DNA from: Verrucomicrobiota bacterium
Lineage (GTDB): Bacteria > Verrucomicrobiota > Verrucomicrobiia > Limisphaerales > UBA1100
Direction: 5' to 3'
DNA length: 13,010 bases
Assembly: GCA_028872645.1 (NCBI GenBank)
Contig: JAPKDK010000056.1
Location: 1 to 13,010 of the forward strand
Each line of letters opens with the position of its first letter. Position 1 is the first letter of the stretch. A program made the position numbers and the translations under genes. The notes beneath the pieces were generated by a model. It was not told the origin of the DNA, ran no database searches, and saw only the letters and a list, made by a program, of their open reading frames with translations. Of the stretch, positions 1-6,624 are shown piece by piece.

Positions 1-761
1 AGCAGCACGGGGTTTTTGAGATCCATCATCTCCGGCACGCGACGGCGCGTGGGACCAAAGATTTCACGCTGGGCGGGAGTGGGGCAATCGATTATCTCAT
101 CGGGCGCGCCCAGATATTCACGCAACAAATCCGCTTCCGGCGCGCGATACGTGCGCTCGGAATGGGTGGTGAGCATTCCGTCCTGGATATTCATTCCGGG
201 GTTGAGCGCCAGCTCGTTGCACTTGCGCAGGATGATCGCTTGGTCGGCGGCTTGTTGGGCGTCGCGGCCCATCAGCATCGTCCAGCCGGTATCCATCGCA
301 GCATAAAAATCATCGTGCCCGCAGTGGACATTAAGCGCGTGCTTGGTGAGCGCGCGCGCGCCGACCTCCACCACCATCGAGGAGAGCTTGCCGGGCGCGT
401 GGTAATACTGCTCCATCGCGTACACGATGCCCTGACCGGAAGTGAAATTCACCACGCGCTTGCCGGTGACCGTCACTGCGGTGGCTCCACCTTGCGCGGC
501 GTGTTCGCCTTCGCACTCGATGGCCAGCTTTTGATTGCCCCAAACATCCAACACACCCTCCGCGAAAGCTTTTTGATAAATTTCGCCGCCTTCAGTCGAG
601 GGCGTGATGGGGTAATATACACCGCCCTCGGTGACGCGCGTTTCCACCCACTCGGCCACCAATTGGTTGCCATTGCAGGTGACGGGGAAGCCGGGATACT
701 TCGGCTTGCTGCCGGCCTGCGCGGCGGCGGGAGCTTCTTGTTCAATGGTTTGTTCTGGCAT
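1..761 (-). CDS. 2-oxoacid (pyruvate):ferredoxin oxidoreductase, N-terminal part (runs off left edge)
   Basis: The frame is open from an ATG at 759-761 to the left edge, giving 253 residues without a stop. It matches the N-terminal domain (domain I) of pyruvate:ferredoxin/flavodoxin oxidoreductases, cytoplasmic enzymes that oxidatively decarboxylate a 2-oxoacid with thiamine diphosphate and pass electrons to ferredoxin. Visible landmarks are YPITPS at residues 50-55, whose Thr53 matches the substrate-binding Thr31 of the Desulfovibrio africanus enzyme; ECEGEHAAQGG at 82-92, whose Glu86 matches the TPP-activating Glu64; FTSGQG at 106-111; and VGARAL at 133-138, whose Arg136 matches Arg114. The start is supported by AAGGA on the minus strand (plus-strand 771-775), 9 nt before the ATG. 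The first 25 or so residues are an Ala/Gln/Pro-rich leader. The ferredoxin and TPP domains would lie outside the window, so single-chain or multi-subunit organisation and exact substrate (pyruvate or another 2-oxoacid) cannot be decided. Confidence 0.85.
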   Translation of the reverse strand, partial: MPEQTIEQEAPAAAQAGSKPKYPGFPVTCNGNQLVAEWVETRVTEGGVYYPITPSTEGGEIYQKAFAEGVLDVWGNQKLAIECEGEHAAQGGATAVTVTGKRVVNFTSGQGIVYAMEQYYHAPGKLSSMVVEVGARALTKHALNVHCGHDDFYAAMDTGWTMLMGRDAQQAADQAIILRKCNELALNPGMNIQDGMLTTHSERTYRAPEADLLREYLGAPDEIIDCPTPAQREIFGPTRRRVPEMMDLKNPVL

Positions 762-980
762 AATAGAAAATCCTTGGGTTACTCAAAGCAAAGTAGCGGA
801 TCCAGCCGAAGCTGGCCACCGATCACACCGTTGTTGCGTTTCAAATGTTTGCATCATCTTCTCCCAATCGAACGGAACGCTTTGCGATGGCCAACAGTAG
901 CAGCGCCAAAATGATGAATCAACCCCAATCTCACGCGCCATTTTGTTTACATTTGCCCATTTTTTCAGCAAAATACGGGG
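762..980. other. Divergent intergenic region between the oxidoreductase and ureF-like genes
   Basis: This 219-bp gap must hold the promoters of both divergent genes. I see the minus-strand Shine-Dalgarno of the oxidoreductase (771-775) and a short perfect hairpin, CCAGC-CGAA-GCTGG, at 802-815. It has no T-run, so it is not a convincing terminator. No coding region is supported here. I could not pick out reliable -35/-10 boxes. Confidence 0.5.
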
Positions 981-1601
981 GTGCAGACGGTTTTGGACAC
1001 CGATACGCTTCCCGCTGGTGGGCAGCATCCCTACGCCGCGCAGCTTGATGCGCTGGAGGGCGTGCTGTGCGTGGATAGCATTGCGCGCGCGCTCGGCACC
1101 GCCCGCGCGCAGACCACGCTGGAGCTTTCCGTGCTGCTCGAACGCTATCGCGTGACGCTGCTCGAACCGGTGGAATTGCACGCCGTGGCCGCCGCCCATC
1201 GGCACGCCGCTCGCGGTGAGGCGCTGGAACTCATCGCGCTCGATGAAGCCCTCGCGGGCACGCATCCGGAGTGGCTGCAACTCGCGCCCGCCAGCCAACG
1301 CTTTGGCACCGACCACCTCAAACGCCTGCAACCGCTCCGCGATGAACGCGTGGTGCAACGCTTCCTCGATGCCGCCCGCGAAGGCCGCGCGCCGGCCAAT
1401 CATCCCGTGGTGTTTGGCCTCACGATGGCGGTGTTCTCCATCGCCCCGAGGCAAGGCTTGGCCGATTATGCGCAAAGCGCGCTCGAATCCGTGGTGGCGA
1501 CCGCCGCCGGGAAATTGAAGCTCACCCAAGCCGATCGCAACGATCTTATCAACCGCTCCCAAACACGCCTGCCCGAAGCCATCGAACGGATGGTCGCGTA
1601 G
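981..1601 (+). CDS. ureF: UreF-like urease accessory protein
   Basis: The product is 206 aa and resembles UreF, the cytoplasmic all-helical protein that works with UreD/UreH and the GTPase UreG to deliver nickel to urease. The N-terminus carries DTDTLPAGG (about residues 6-14), matching the UreF 'DSxLPxGG' motif. The middle has the RGEALELIALDE and ASQRFGTDHLKRL segments. The C-terminal half contains NHPVVFGL (about 139-146), followed by LADYAQSALESVVATAAGKL and LTQADRNDLI, which line up with the conserved 'HPVxFG ... Y.....S.V.A.VKL.PLGQ..GQ.L' region of UreF. The start is a GTG with only a weak G-rich sequence upstream. The frame stays open upstream to about 918 but offers no ATG. Length is slightly short of the usual 220-230 aa. 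No other urease gene is in the window, so structural and other accessory genes must be elsewhere or absent. The similarity is clear in the second half and weaker in the first. Confidence 0.68.
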   Translation: MQTVLDTDTLPAGGQHPYAAQLDALEGVLCVDSIARALGTARAQTTLELSVLLERYRVTLLEPVELHAVAAAHRHAARGEALELIALDEALAGTHPEWLQLAPASQRFGTDHLKRLQPLRDERVVQRFLDAAREGRAPANHPVVFGLTMAVFSIAPRQGLADYAQSALESVVATAAGKLKLTQADRNDLINRSQTRLPEAIERMVA

Positions 1602-1613
1602 CCTATGCGAAAC

Positions 1614-2339
1614 TTATTGCAACTCCGCGTTAGAATAAACTTCCTGCACGTCGTCGTGGTCTTCCAGCAAATCCACAAGTCGATCCACTTTTCCTAAATC
1701 CGCTTCACTGGAAATTGGCGCGGTCATTTCCGGCAACGCCGTGATCTCCGCCGACTCCATCGCAATGCCCGCCGCCTCCACCGCTTTGTGCACCGTCTCA
1801 AAATCCGCCGGCGCAGTCAGAATTTCGTAACCCTCTTCCTCCGTCTTAAAATCTTCCGCGCCCGCTTCCATCGCCAGCTCCATCAGCGCATCCTCCTCCG
1901 CGTTGGCGCGCGCGATCATAATCTGCCCTTTGCGATGAAACAACCGGCTCACCGATCCCGCCGTCGCCAGCTTGCCGTCGTTGCGCGTGAGGATGGCGCG
2001 AATATCCGCCGCCGTGCGATTGCGGTTATCCGTGGAAACTTCACACAAAATCGCCGCGCCGTGCGGCCCATAAACCTCATAAGTCAAATCCACAAACGTG
2101 GTCGACTCCCCATTGCCCGTGCCACGATTAATCGCGCGCTGGATATTATCCGCCGGCATATTCGCTCCGCGCGCCTTCAGCAACCCCAACCGCAGGCGCG
2201 GATTCATCGACGCATCGCCGCCGTGCAGCTTCGCGGCAATCGAAATCTCCCGCGCAATCTTTGCAAACACCTTGCTGCGCTTCGCATCCATGCGCGCCTT
2301 GGTGTGCTTAATATTCGCCCATTTACTGTGTCCGGCCAT
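1614..2339 (-). CDS. yebC: YebC/PmpR/TACO1-family protein
   Basis: This 241-aa protein is a full-length member of the YebC family, which has been described both as DNA-binding transcriptional regulators (YebC, PmpR) and, more recently, as translation factors helping ribosomes through difficult nascent sequences (TACO1, YebC). The N-terminus is the family signature, MAGHSKWANIKHTKARMDAK, followed by KVFAKIAREI, GGDASMNPRLR and NMPADNIQRAINRGTG. Domain 2 includes YEVYGPHGAAILCEVSTDNRNRT and GSVSRLFHRKG. The C-terminal segment VDRLVDLLEDHDDVQEVYSNAEL is also typical. Start and length agree with the family. No Shine-Dalgarno precedes the ATG. The gene converges on ureF with a 12-bp gap and no visible terminator. 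It stands apart from the 3' neighbours and has no RuvC or other common partner in view. Confidence 0.96.
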   Translation of the reverse strand: MAGHSKWANIKHTKARMDAKRSKVFAKIAREISIAAKLHGGDASMNPRLRLGLLKARGANMPADNIQRAINRGTGNGESTTFVDLTYEVYGPHGAAILCEVSTDNRNRTAADIRAILTRNDGKLATAGSVSRLFHRKGQIMIARANAEEDALMELAMEAGAEDFKTEEEGYEILTAPADFETVHKAVEAAGIAMESAEITALPEMTAPISSEADLGKVDRLVDLLEDHDDVQEVYSNAELQ

Positions 2340-2481
2340 AATCGAAAAACTGAAAGCCGAGTGAACACGAAGGGAGAGGAAGGCTCAAGTTTCAATACCC
2401 AAAAACCAAATCATCCATTGGTGATTCAATGCCAAGTTTGACCCGCGCCCACCCACAGGCATCGTTGCCCGAACCATTCAC
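2340..2481. promoter_or_regulatory. Upstream region of yebC, also upstream of the broken PmoA-like copy
   Basis: This 142-bp stretch should contain the yebC promoter (minus strand). It includes an imperfect 18-bp palindrome at 2409-2426, with perfect AATCA/TGATT arms and two mismatched pairs near the centre, which could be a regulator site. The motif TTGACCC occurs at 2438-2444, 44 bp before the broken PmoA-like reading frame. The same motif lies 46 bp before the start of the intact copy (4143-4149), suggesting that the duplication included upstream sequence. No coding capacity is seen. Confidence 0.3.
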
Positions 2482-2658
2482 TTCAAGCACGCCATCCTCA
2501 TTTTCTCACTTTTGCTCACCGGCACGTTGAGTGCCGCCAATCCCAAAGCCCCCAGCGTGGGCCCGGATGGCAAGGCCACGGGCCTTTATTCGCACCACCG
2601 CGGCATCTACATCGGTCGGCGCGTGATTTCCGGCGGCAACAAGTTTTCGGGCCTTTGA
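2482..2658 (+). pseudogene. Broken, internally deleted PmoA/DUF6807-type gene
   Basis: Read from 2482, this frame encodes FKHAILIFSLLLTGTLSAAN, then PKAPSVGPDGKATG, then LYSHHRGIYIGRRVISGG, and reaches a TGA at 2656-2658. It matches the intact gene at 4189 piece by piece: the signal peptide (MKHILSLSLLL), ANPKAP (residues 25-30) and GVGPDGKD...HHRGIYIGWRVLAGG (71-98). About 40 residues between ANPKAP and GVGPDGK are missing, as from an in-frame deletion. The start position reads TTC instead of ATG. The TGA falls where the intact protein has Trp104 of YDLWH, so it may be a TGG-to-TGA change; weakly similar sequence follows it (DLKNLGHEF against HIHKGEI). The remaining two thirds of the gene is absent. 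This is a decayed paralog in the same orientation as the intact copy, not a functional gene. Similarity over the HHRGIYIG block is strong; boundaries are approximate. Confidence 0.8.
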
Positions 2659-2806
2659 GATTTGAAGAACCTGGGCCACGAATTTGGCGGTGGAAACAAG
2701 AATATGTTTCTCGTCTTGTCTGAATGAGGTTGCGTGATGGATGAGTTGATAGAGAACTACGTCACGTTTGAACTGCTTGAAGAATCTCTGTGCAAACCTA
2801 CGGACA
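2659..2806. other. Stretch between the broken PmoA-like copy and the serine hydrolase
   Basis: This 148-bp stretch follows the nonsense codon and precedes the 3' end of the minus-strand hydrolase. The first 30 bp or so may be eroded PmoA-like sequence. A 54-codon plus-strand frame starts at 2737 and reads into the antisense of the hydrolase (to 2901). It contains ITCPVCQSSL, but there is no support that it is a gene. No terminator hairpin for the hydrolase was found. Confidence 0.4.
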
Positions 2807-4066
2807 TCACTTGTCCTGTTTGTCAGTCTTCTCTCTTGTTTGATCCAGTACAGGCCGGGCGAGCAGGCTGTCAATCACTGCCTCCATACGATTCATCGTG
2901 ATGCTACCACGCGACTGCGTGAAGTACAGGACCATCAGGTCTTGAGCAGGCCAAGCCCAGGCGTAAGTGCCGTCCGAACCGCTGTGACCAAAGGCGACGA
3001 CCTCACCACCTTTGTCGTAGAGATGCATAAGCTGACCGTACGACGATCCGAGTCCGGCAAACCCGGTTGGCATCTTTGTCTTCGATACCGGCGTGAGCAT
3101 CCGTGCGATCGCGGCGTCGGATAATAGCCGTTGTCCATTTACGACACCGCCGTCCATCACCATACCGAGAAAACGCGCGTAATCGACGGGCGTCGAGTAG
3201 AAACTCTGCGCGAACATCGGAAATGAGAAGTACGGTTTACCCTTCCAACGCCAAAATTGATTCCAACGACCGCGACCGCCGGCGTGTTTGCCCGCAACAC
3301 GCTCAATACGCGAATCGCCTTCGCGCAGCAACGCGATCGTGTCGCGCATCCCAAGTTTCTCGAACAGCCGTTGCTCGATAAGGGCCTCGGTGGGCTTACC
3401 GTTGGCAAGCTCGATGACTGCGCCGAGCGTGTCGACGTTGGCGTCAGCATACTGATATCGTTCTCCCGGCGTGAAAAGCTGGGGGCCGTACTCGCCCCAG
3501 TAGTCCGCAATCTGCCGAACGTTGGTGTAGCTCGAGTAGTTCGACCAAAGCGTGCCGGCGGACTTCATCGGAAAACCGCTCCGGTGCGTCAAAAGGTGTT
3601 CGATGGTCACGCCCCGTGACCGTTCGTTATCGAAAGAGTCTAGGTGCTTCGCAACCGGGTCCGTGAGCTTCAGGACGCCGTCATCGATCAACATCTGTGC
3701 CACGGCGCCCGTTAGCGGCTTCGTCATCGAGCGGATACTGAAGATTGTGTTCTTCCCCAACGCCTTATCACCGCTGTGGTCGTCGTGACCAAATACATCG
3801 TGCATCACGGTACGCCGGTTCTTAATGACCAACAGCTCCGCACCGACAATCTCTTCTGCCTCCACGAATCCGGTGACAAGCTCGGACAGACGGTCGAGCA
3901 CGCCACTAGGAATCCCCTGGCTCTCGGGTGTCGCTTCGGGGAACGGGCCCCCACTCAAATCCGGCTGCGGATTTTTCTTCGTGGATGTTTGGGGAGGTTG
4001 ACCTGTTTCCTGCTTCCCGCATCCCATCGCCAAGACGAGTGCAGTACTGATTACCATCGCTTTCAC
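2807..4066 (-). CDS. Serine hydrolase lipoprotein of the beta-lactamase / penicillin-binding-protein fold (class C-like)
   Basis: This 419-aa protein carries the three active-site motifs of the class C beta-lactamase/DD-peptidase/esterase superfamily. They are SMTK at residues 113-116 (nucleophile Ser113, base Lys116), Y206-A-D208 within YQYADAN as the YxN-type motif, and HSG at 361-363 in place of KTG. HLLTHRSGFP at 158-166 is another family block. The N-terminus has a short hydrophobic stretch ending in Cys16 (VLAMGC) and then a Gln/Thr/Pro-rich linker, suggesting a membrane-anchored lipoprotein facing the periplasm, although Met at -2 is unusual in a lipobox. The start is GTG at 4064-4066; an in-frame ATG three codons in (4055-4057) is an alternative, and neither has a clear Shine-Dalgarno. 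The substrate is unknown: esterase, peptidase or peptidoglycan-related activity are all possible, and true beta-lactamase activity is not implied. It is transcribed divergently from the intact PmoA-like gene and lies between that gene and its broken copy. Confidence 0.9.
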   Translation of the reverse strand: MKAMVISTALVLAMGCGKQETGQPPQTSTKKNPQPDLSGGPFPEATPESQGIPSGVLDRLSELVTGFVEAEEIVGAELLVIKNRRTVMHDVFGHDDHSGDKALGKNTIFSIRSMTKPLTGAVAQMLIDDGVLKLTDPVAKHLDSFDNERSRGVTIEHLLTHRSGFPMKSAGTLWSNYSSYTNVRQIADYWGEYGPQLFTPGERYQYADANVDTLGAVIELANGKPTEALIEQRLFEKLGMRDTIALLREGDSRIERVAGKHAGGRGRWNQFWRWKGKPYFSFPMFAQSFYSTPVDYARFLGMVMDGGVVNGQRLLSDAAIARMLTPVSKTKMPTGFAGLGSSYGQLMHLYDKGGEVVAFGHSGSDGTYAWAWPAQDLMVLYFTQSRGSITMNRMEAVIDSLLARPVLDQTREKTDKQDK

Positions 4067-4188
4067 GGCGTTATTTTACGGGCATCGTGTGTCGTCCGTC
4101 CATCTTCTCTTTACTGCCCCAGCAAACGTGCCATTCACAGGCTTGACCCTCAGCCCTTGTGCTTCATCATGACCGGCAACCAATGGTC
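4067..4188. promoter_or_regulatory. Divergent intergenic region, serine hydrolase / PmoA-like gene
   Basis: This 122-bp gap separates two divergently transcribed genes and must carry a promoter for each unless transcription reads in from outside. TTGACC at 4143-4148 could be a -35 element for the plus-strand gene, but the hexamer 17 bp downstream (ATCATG) is a poor -10. I give no firm promoter. Confidence 0.3.
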
Positions 4189-5166
4189 ATGAAACATATT
4201 CTCTCCCTTTCGTTATTGCTCGCGTTTTCCACCCAAGCCGAGTGGTCCGTCAAGCCCGCCGCAAACCCCAAGGCCCCCGGCAAGGGGCTGGCGATTGCCC
4301 AGGACGGCAAACCCATCGCGCACTTTGTGTTCGGCGAGGGTCAAAAGAAACCGTTCCTGCACGTGTACGGCGCGAAGGGGGAACTACTCACCAACCCCGG
4401 CGTGGGGCCCGACGGCAAGGATTTTGGGCAGTACCCGCATCATCGCGGCATTTATATCGGCTGGCGCGTTCTAGCTGGCGGCGGCACGTATGATTTGTGG
4501 CACATTCACAAGGGCGAGATCATGCGCGTGAAGGAAATCAAGAGCGCCAAGGCCGGCGCCAGCGGCGTAACCATCGTGGCCGACATCGAGTGGCGTACCG
4601 GCAAGGTGGGCAAAGAGGATGTGCTGCTACTTGCGGAGACACGCACGCTGACGATCTCCAAGACGGGCGATATCACACAGGTGGATTTTCACACGGAGCT
4701 AACCGCCGACCGCGACCTTACCCTCGGTGGTGATTTGCAGCATGCGGGTTGTCACTTCCGCGCCCATACCGAGGTGGCCTCAAAATGGACAAAGTTCACC
4801 AGCTACCTGTGGGAGCCAGAAGGCAAGAAGGCCGGCAACGGCAAGATTCTCAGCAAGGAATGGAAATGGAATCGCCTGCAGTTTCCCATCGGCAAAAACT
4901 GGTACAGCGCCACGCAGTTCAATGCGCCGAACCAGCCGGTGGAGGAACTTTCCTGGCGCGACTACGGCCGTTTCGGTTTCTTCTTCAAGAAGGACCTCAA
5001 GAAGGGCGAAACACAAAAACTTAACTACCGCTTCCATATCGCCCCCAGCCAGGCACCGGCTCTGGAAAGCCATCCACCGCAGGTCTCCAAGGAGCAGAAA
5101 GAGAGCTGGACCGCCACGGCCCAAAAAGCGTACACGCAGTTTTCTAAATGGATTGTGAAGCAGTAA
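4189..5166 (+). CDS. Secreted PmoA/DUF6807-family protein
   Basis: The protein is 325 aa when started at the ATG at 4189. That start gives a clean signal peptide (MKHILSLSLLLAFSTQA, cleavage before EWSVKP). An upstream GTG at 4159 and ATG at 4183 are in frame but would put charged residues in front of the signal. It resembles Pfam PF14100, labelled 'methane oxygenase PmoA', a family common in Planctomycetes and Verrucomicrobia. The name is probably misleading: the sequence is soluble and exported, not an integral-membrane methane monooxygenase subunit. Family landmarks are QYPHHRGIYIGW (81-92), YDLWH (101-105) and GGDLQHAGCHFRAHTEV (180-196), the last being His-rich and a candidate binding or catalytic site. 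The biochemical role is unknown; genomic context in these phyla often points to carbohydrate or oxidoreductase metabolism. It is followed after 37 bp by a PQQ-like propeller gene, so an operon is likely. An eroded paralog lies at 2482-2658. Confidence 0.82.
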   Translation: MKHILSLSLLLAFSTQAEWSVKPAANPKAPGKGLAIAQDGKPIAHFVFGEGQKKPFLHVYGAKGELLTNPGVGPDGKDFGQYPHHRGIYIGWRVLAGGGTYDLWHIHKGEIMRVKEIKSAKAGASGVTIVADIEWRTGKVGKEDVLLLAETRTLTISKTGDITQVDFHTELTADRDLTLGGDLQHAGCHFRAHTEVASKWTKFTSYLWEPEGKKAGNGKILSKEWKWNRLQFPIGKNWYSATQFNAPNQPVEELSWRDYGRFGFFFKKDLKKGETQKLNYRFHIAPSQAPALESHPPQVSKEQKESWTATAQKAYTQFSKWIVKQ

Positions 5167-5203
5167 CTCATTTACCACGTCTTAATTTTAACCAAAAACA
5201 ACA

Positions 5204-6505
5204 ATGACCAAAAACCTCACCCTCATTCTCGCCGCATTCACCCTCTCTGCCACCGCCGCCGACTGGGCCAATTGGCGCGGGCCTAATCATAATGGTTCCA
5301 CCGAGGCAGCCGGACTGCCGGTGAAATTTTCCAAGACCGAAAACATCGCGTGGAAGGTCACGATGCCCGGGCCCAGTGCGGCCACGCCGATTATTTTGGG
5401 CGACAAAGTGTTTGTGTCCTCCACAGATCCCAAGGCGAAAGAATTGCTCGCGCTGTGTCTCGACCGGCGCACGGGCAAGGAAATTTGGCGCCAAGTGGTG
5501 GGCGAAGGCTATCAACTCGATAACCGCAGCAACTACGCCTCGCCCTCACCCGCCACGGATGGCGAAGTGGTCACTTTCTTTTACGGCAACGGCGACCTCG
5601 CCACATTCGATCTTAACGGCAAAAAACTCTGGGCCAAAAAAATCCAAGCCGAAGAAAACGGGTTCGCATTCCAGTGGACCTTCAGCAGCAGCCCTTTGCT
5701 GCACGACGGCATCCTTTATCTGCAAGTGCTCCAGCGCAATACCGGCGTCCGCGGGCACGGCAAGGCCAATGGTAACGAAAGCTATTTGCTCGCGCTCAAT
5801 CCCAAAACCGGCAAGCAACTTTGGAAACACAACCGCCCTTCCAACGCCAAGGCTGAAAGCCTCGAGGCCTTCAGCACGCCGATGCCCTTCACGCACAACG
5901 GCCGCGAGGAATTGCTCATCGTCGGCGGCGACTGCCTCACCGGGCACAATCCCGAAACCGGCAAAGAACTCTGGCGCTGGGGCACGTGGAATCCATCCCG
6001 CATCGGCCACTGGCGGCTGGTGCCCTCACCCGCCGCAGGCGGCGGTGTGATCCTCGCCTGCGCCCCCAAAGGCAGCCCTGTATACGCCGTGAAAGCCGGA
6101 GCCAAAGGCAAAGGCAAACTGGCATGGAAAAGTGCCGGTCGCACGGATGATATTTCCAGTGATGTTTGTACTCCTCTGTTTTACCAAGGAAAATTTTATG
6201 TGATGTACGGCGAAGGCCGTGACAAAATACTTTCCTGCGTGAATCCGGCTACCGGCAAAGCCTATTGGCAAATCAACCTGGAAAGCCAACCCAAGATTCG
6301 CACCTCACCGACTGCAGCGGATGGAAAAATCTATCTTCAAAACCATGCCGGTGAGGCGTTTGTGGTAGACGCAAAAAACGGAAAGATCCTGAACCGCACC
6401 ATGCTCGGCGAAAAAGGCGATGACCTCACTCGCGCCAGTGTGGCCATTGCCGGCGGGCAGCTCTTCATACGCACCAATGGAGCGCTGTTCTGCGTGGGCA
6501 AATAA
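5204..6505 (+). CDS. Secreted PQQ-like beta-propeller protein (BamB-like fold)
   Basis: The 433-aa product has a signal peptide (MTKNLTLILAAFTLSATA, cleavage near residue 18-19) and then DWANWRGPNHNG, the WxxWRGP motif at the start of many exported propeller proteins in Planctomycetes and Verrucomicrobia. Blade motifs of the PQQ-like type recur along the chain: DRRTGKEIWR (about 87-96), DLNGKKLW, NPKTGKQLWK, NPETGKELWRW, AGAKGKGKLAW, NPATGKAYW and DAKNGKIL. Seven or eight blades would form a closed propeller. It lacks the features of true quinoprotein dehydrogenases that I would expect to see, such as a cytochrome c domain or a vicinal Cys pair, and it is shorter than they are. A scaffold or binding role in the periplasm is therefore more likely than PQQ-dependent catalysis. 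The ATG has no Shine-Dalgarno; an A-rich sequence precedes it. Its closeness to the PmoA-like gene suggests joint expression. Confidence 0.88.
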   Translation: MTKNLTLILAAFTLSATAADWANWRGPNHNGSTEAAGLPVKFSKTENIAWKVTMPGPSAATPIILGDKVFVSSTDPKAKELLALCLDRRTGKEIWRQVVGEGYQLDNRSNYASPSPATDGEVVTFFYGNGDLATFDLNGKKLWAKKIQAEENGFAFQWTFSSSPLLHDGILYLQVLQRNTGVRGHGKANGNESYLLALNPKTGKQLWKHNRPSNAKAESLEAFSTPMPFTHNGREELLIVGGDCLTGHNPETGKELWRWGTWNPSRIGHWRLVPSPAAGGGVILACAPKGSPVYAVKAGAKGKGKLAWKSAGRTDDISSDVCTPLFYQGKFYVMYGEGRDKILSCVNPATGKAYWQINLESQPKIRTSPTAADGKIYLQNHAGEAFVVDAKNGKILNRTMLGEKGDDLTRASVAIAGGQLFIRTNGALFCVGK

Positions 6506-6624
6506 GCAACCCAGAAATCTTAATAATGAGTGCCTTGCTATTTGCGAGCCCTTTCTTGTTGCAAAACTAAACTCGCAATTTGCCGCCAATTCTGGTTTCG
6601 TTCACACGTGACAAGGAGATAGAA
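6506..6624. promoter_or_regulatory. Upstream region of the efflux operon, with an inverted repeat
   Basis: This 119-bp gap contains the inverted repeat TTGCGAG (6542-6548) / CTCGCAA (6572-6578), seven perfect base pairs around a 23-nt loop. No T-run follows, so it does not look like a terminator for the propeller gene. It may be an operator or promoter element of the efflux operon, though spacing is longer than in classical TetR-type operators. No regulator gene adjoins it. The end of the gap holds the Shine-Dalgarno of the outer-membrane factor gene. Confidence 0.35.
6613..6618 (+). promoter_or_regulatory. Shine-Dalgarno of the outer-membrane factor gene
   Basis: AAGGAG lies 6 nt before the ATG at 6625. 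It decides the start: an upstream in-frame start at 6580 would add 15 residues with no such site and bury the lipoprotein signal deeper in the chain. Confidence 0.8.

Noticed and set aside
802..815. CCAGC-CGAA-GCTGG hairpin as a terminator
   Set aside because: It lies between divergent gene starts, the stem is only 5 bp, and no T-run follows.
162..914. Long plus-strand reading frame of 250 codons
   Set aside because: It is antisense to the oxidoreductase gene, has no family resemblance, and exists because GC-rich codons on the minus strand leave few stops.
783..1562. Minus-strand 259-codon frame
   Set aside because: It is the shadow of the UreF-like gene, with low-complexity Arg/Gly/His-rich sequence and no motif.
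1788..2441. Plus-strand 217-codon frame
   Set aside because: Antisense of yebC; Arg-rich composition without any recognisable domain.
2506..2874. Minus-strand 122-codon frame
   Set aside because: It runs antisense through the PmoA-like remnant and into the 3' end of the hydrolase gene. I found no family match and no ribosome site, so I do not call it a gene.
2737..2901. 54-codon plus-strand frame with a CPVC motif (ITCPVCQSSL)
   Set aside because: It overlaps the hydrolase 3' end in antisense, lacks a ribosome site, and has only one Cys pair. Probably coincidence.
2807..4066. True beta-lactamase
   Set aside because: The fold and motifs fit the wider serine hydrolase superfamily. HSG in place of KTG and the YAD variant do not allow an antibiotic-hydrolysing role to be inferred.
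4189..5166. Particulate methane monooxygenase subunit, as the family name 'PmoA' suggests
   Set aside because: The protein has a cleavable signal peptide and no transmembrane helices after it. The membrane subunit of methane monooxygenase is polytopic, and no pmoB or pmoC lies nearby.
5204..6505. PQQ-dependent alcohol or glucose dehydrogenase
   Set aside because: The chain is short, with only propeller repeats. I see no vicinal Cys pair, cytochrome domain or other catalytic hallmarks.
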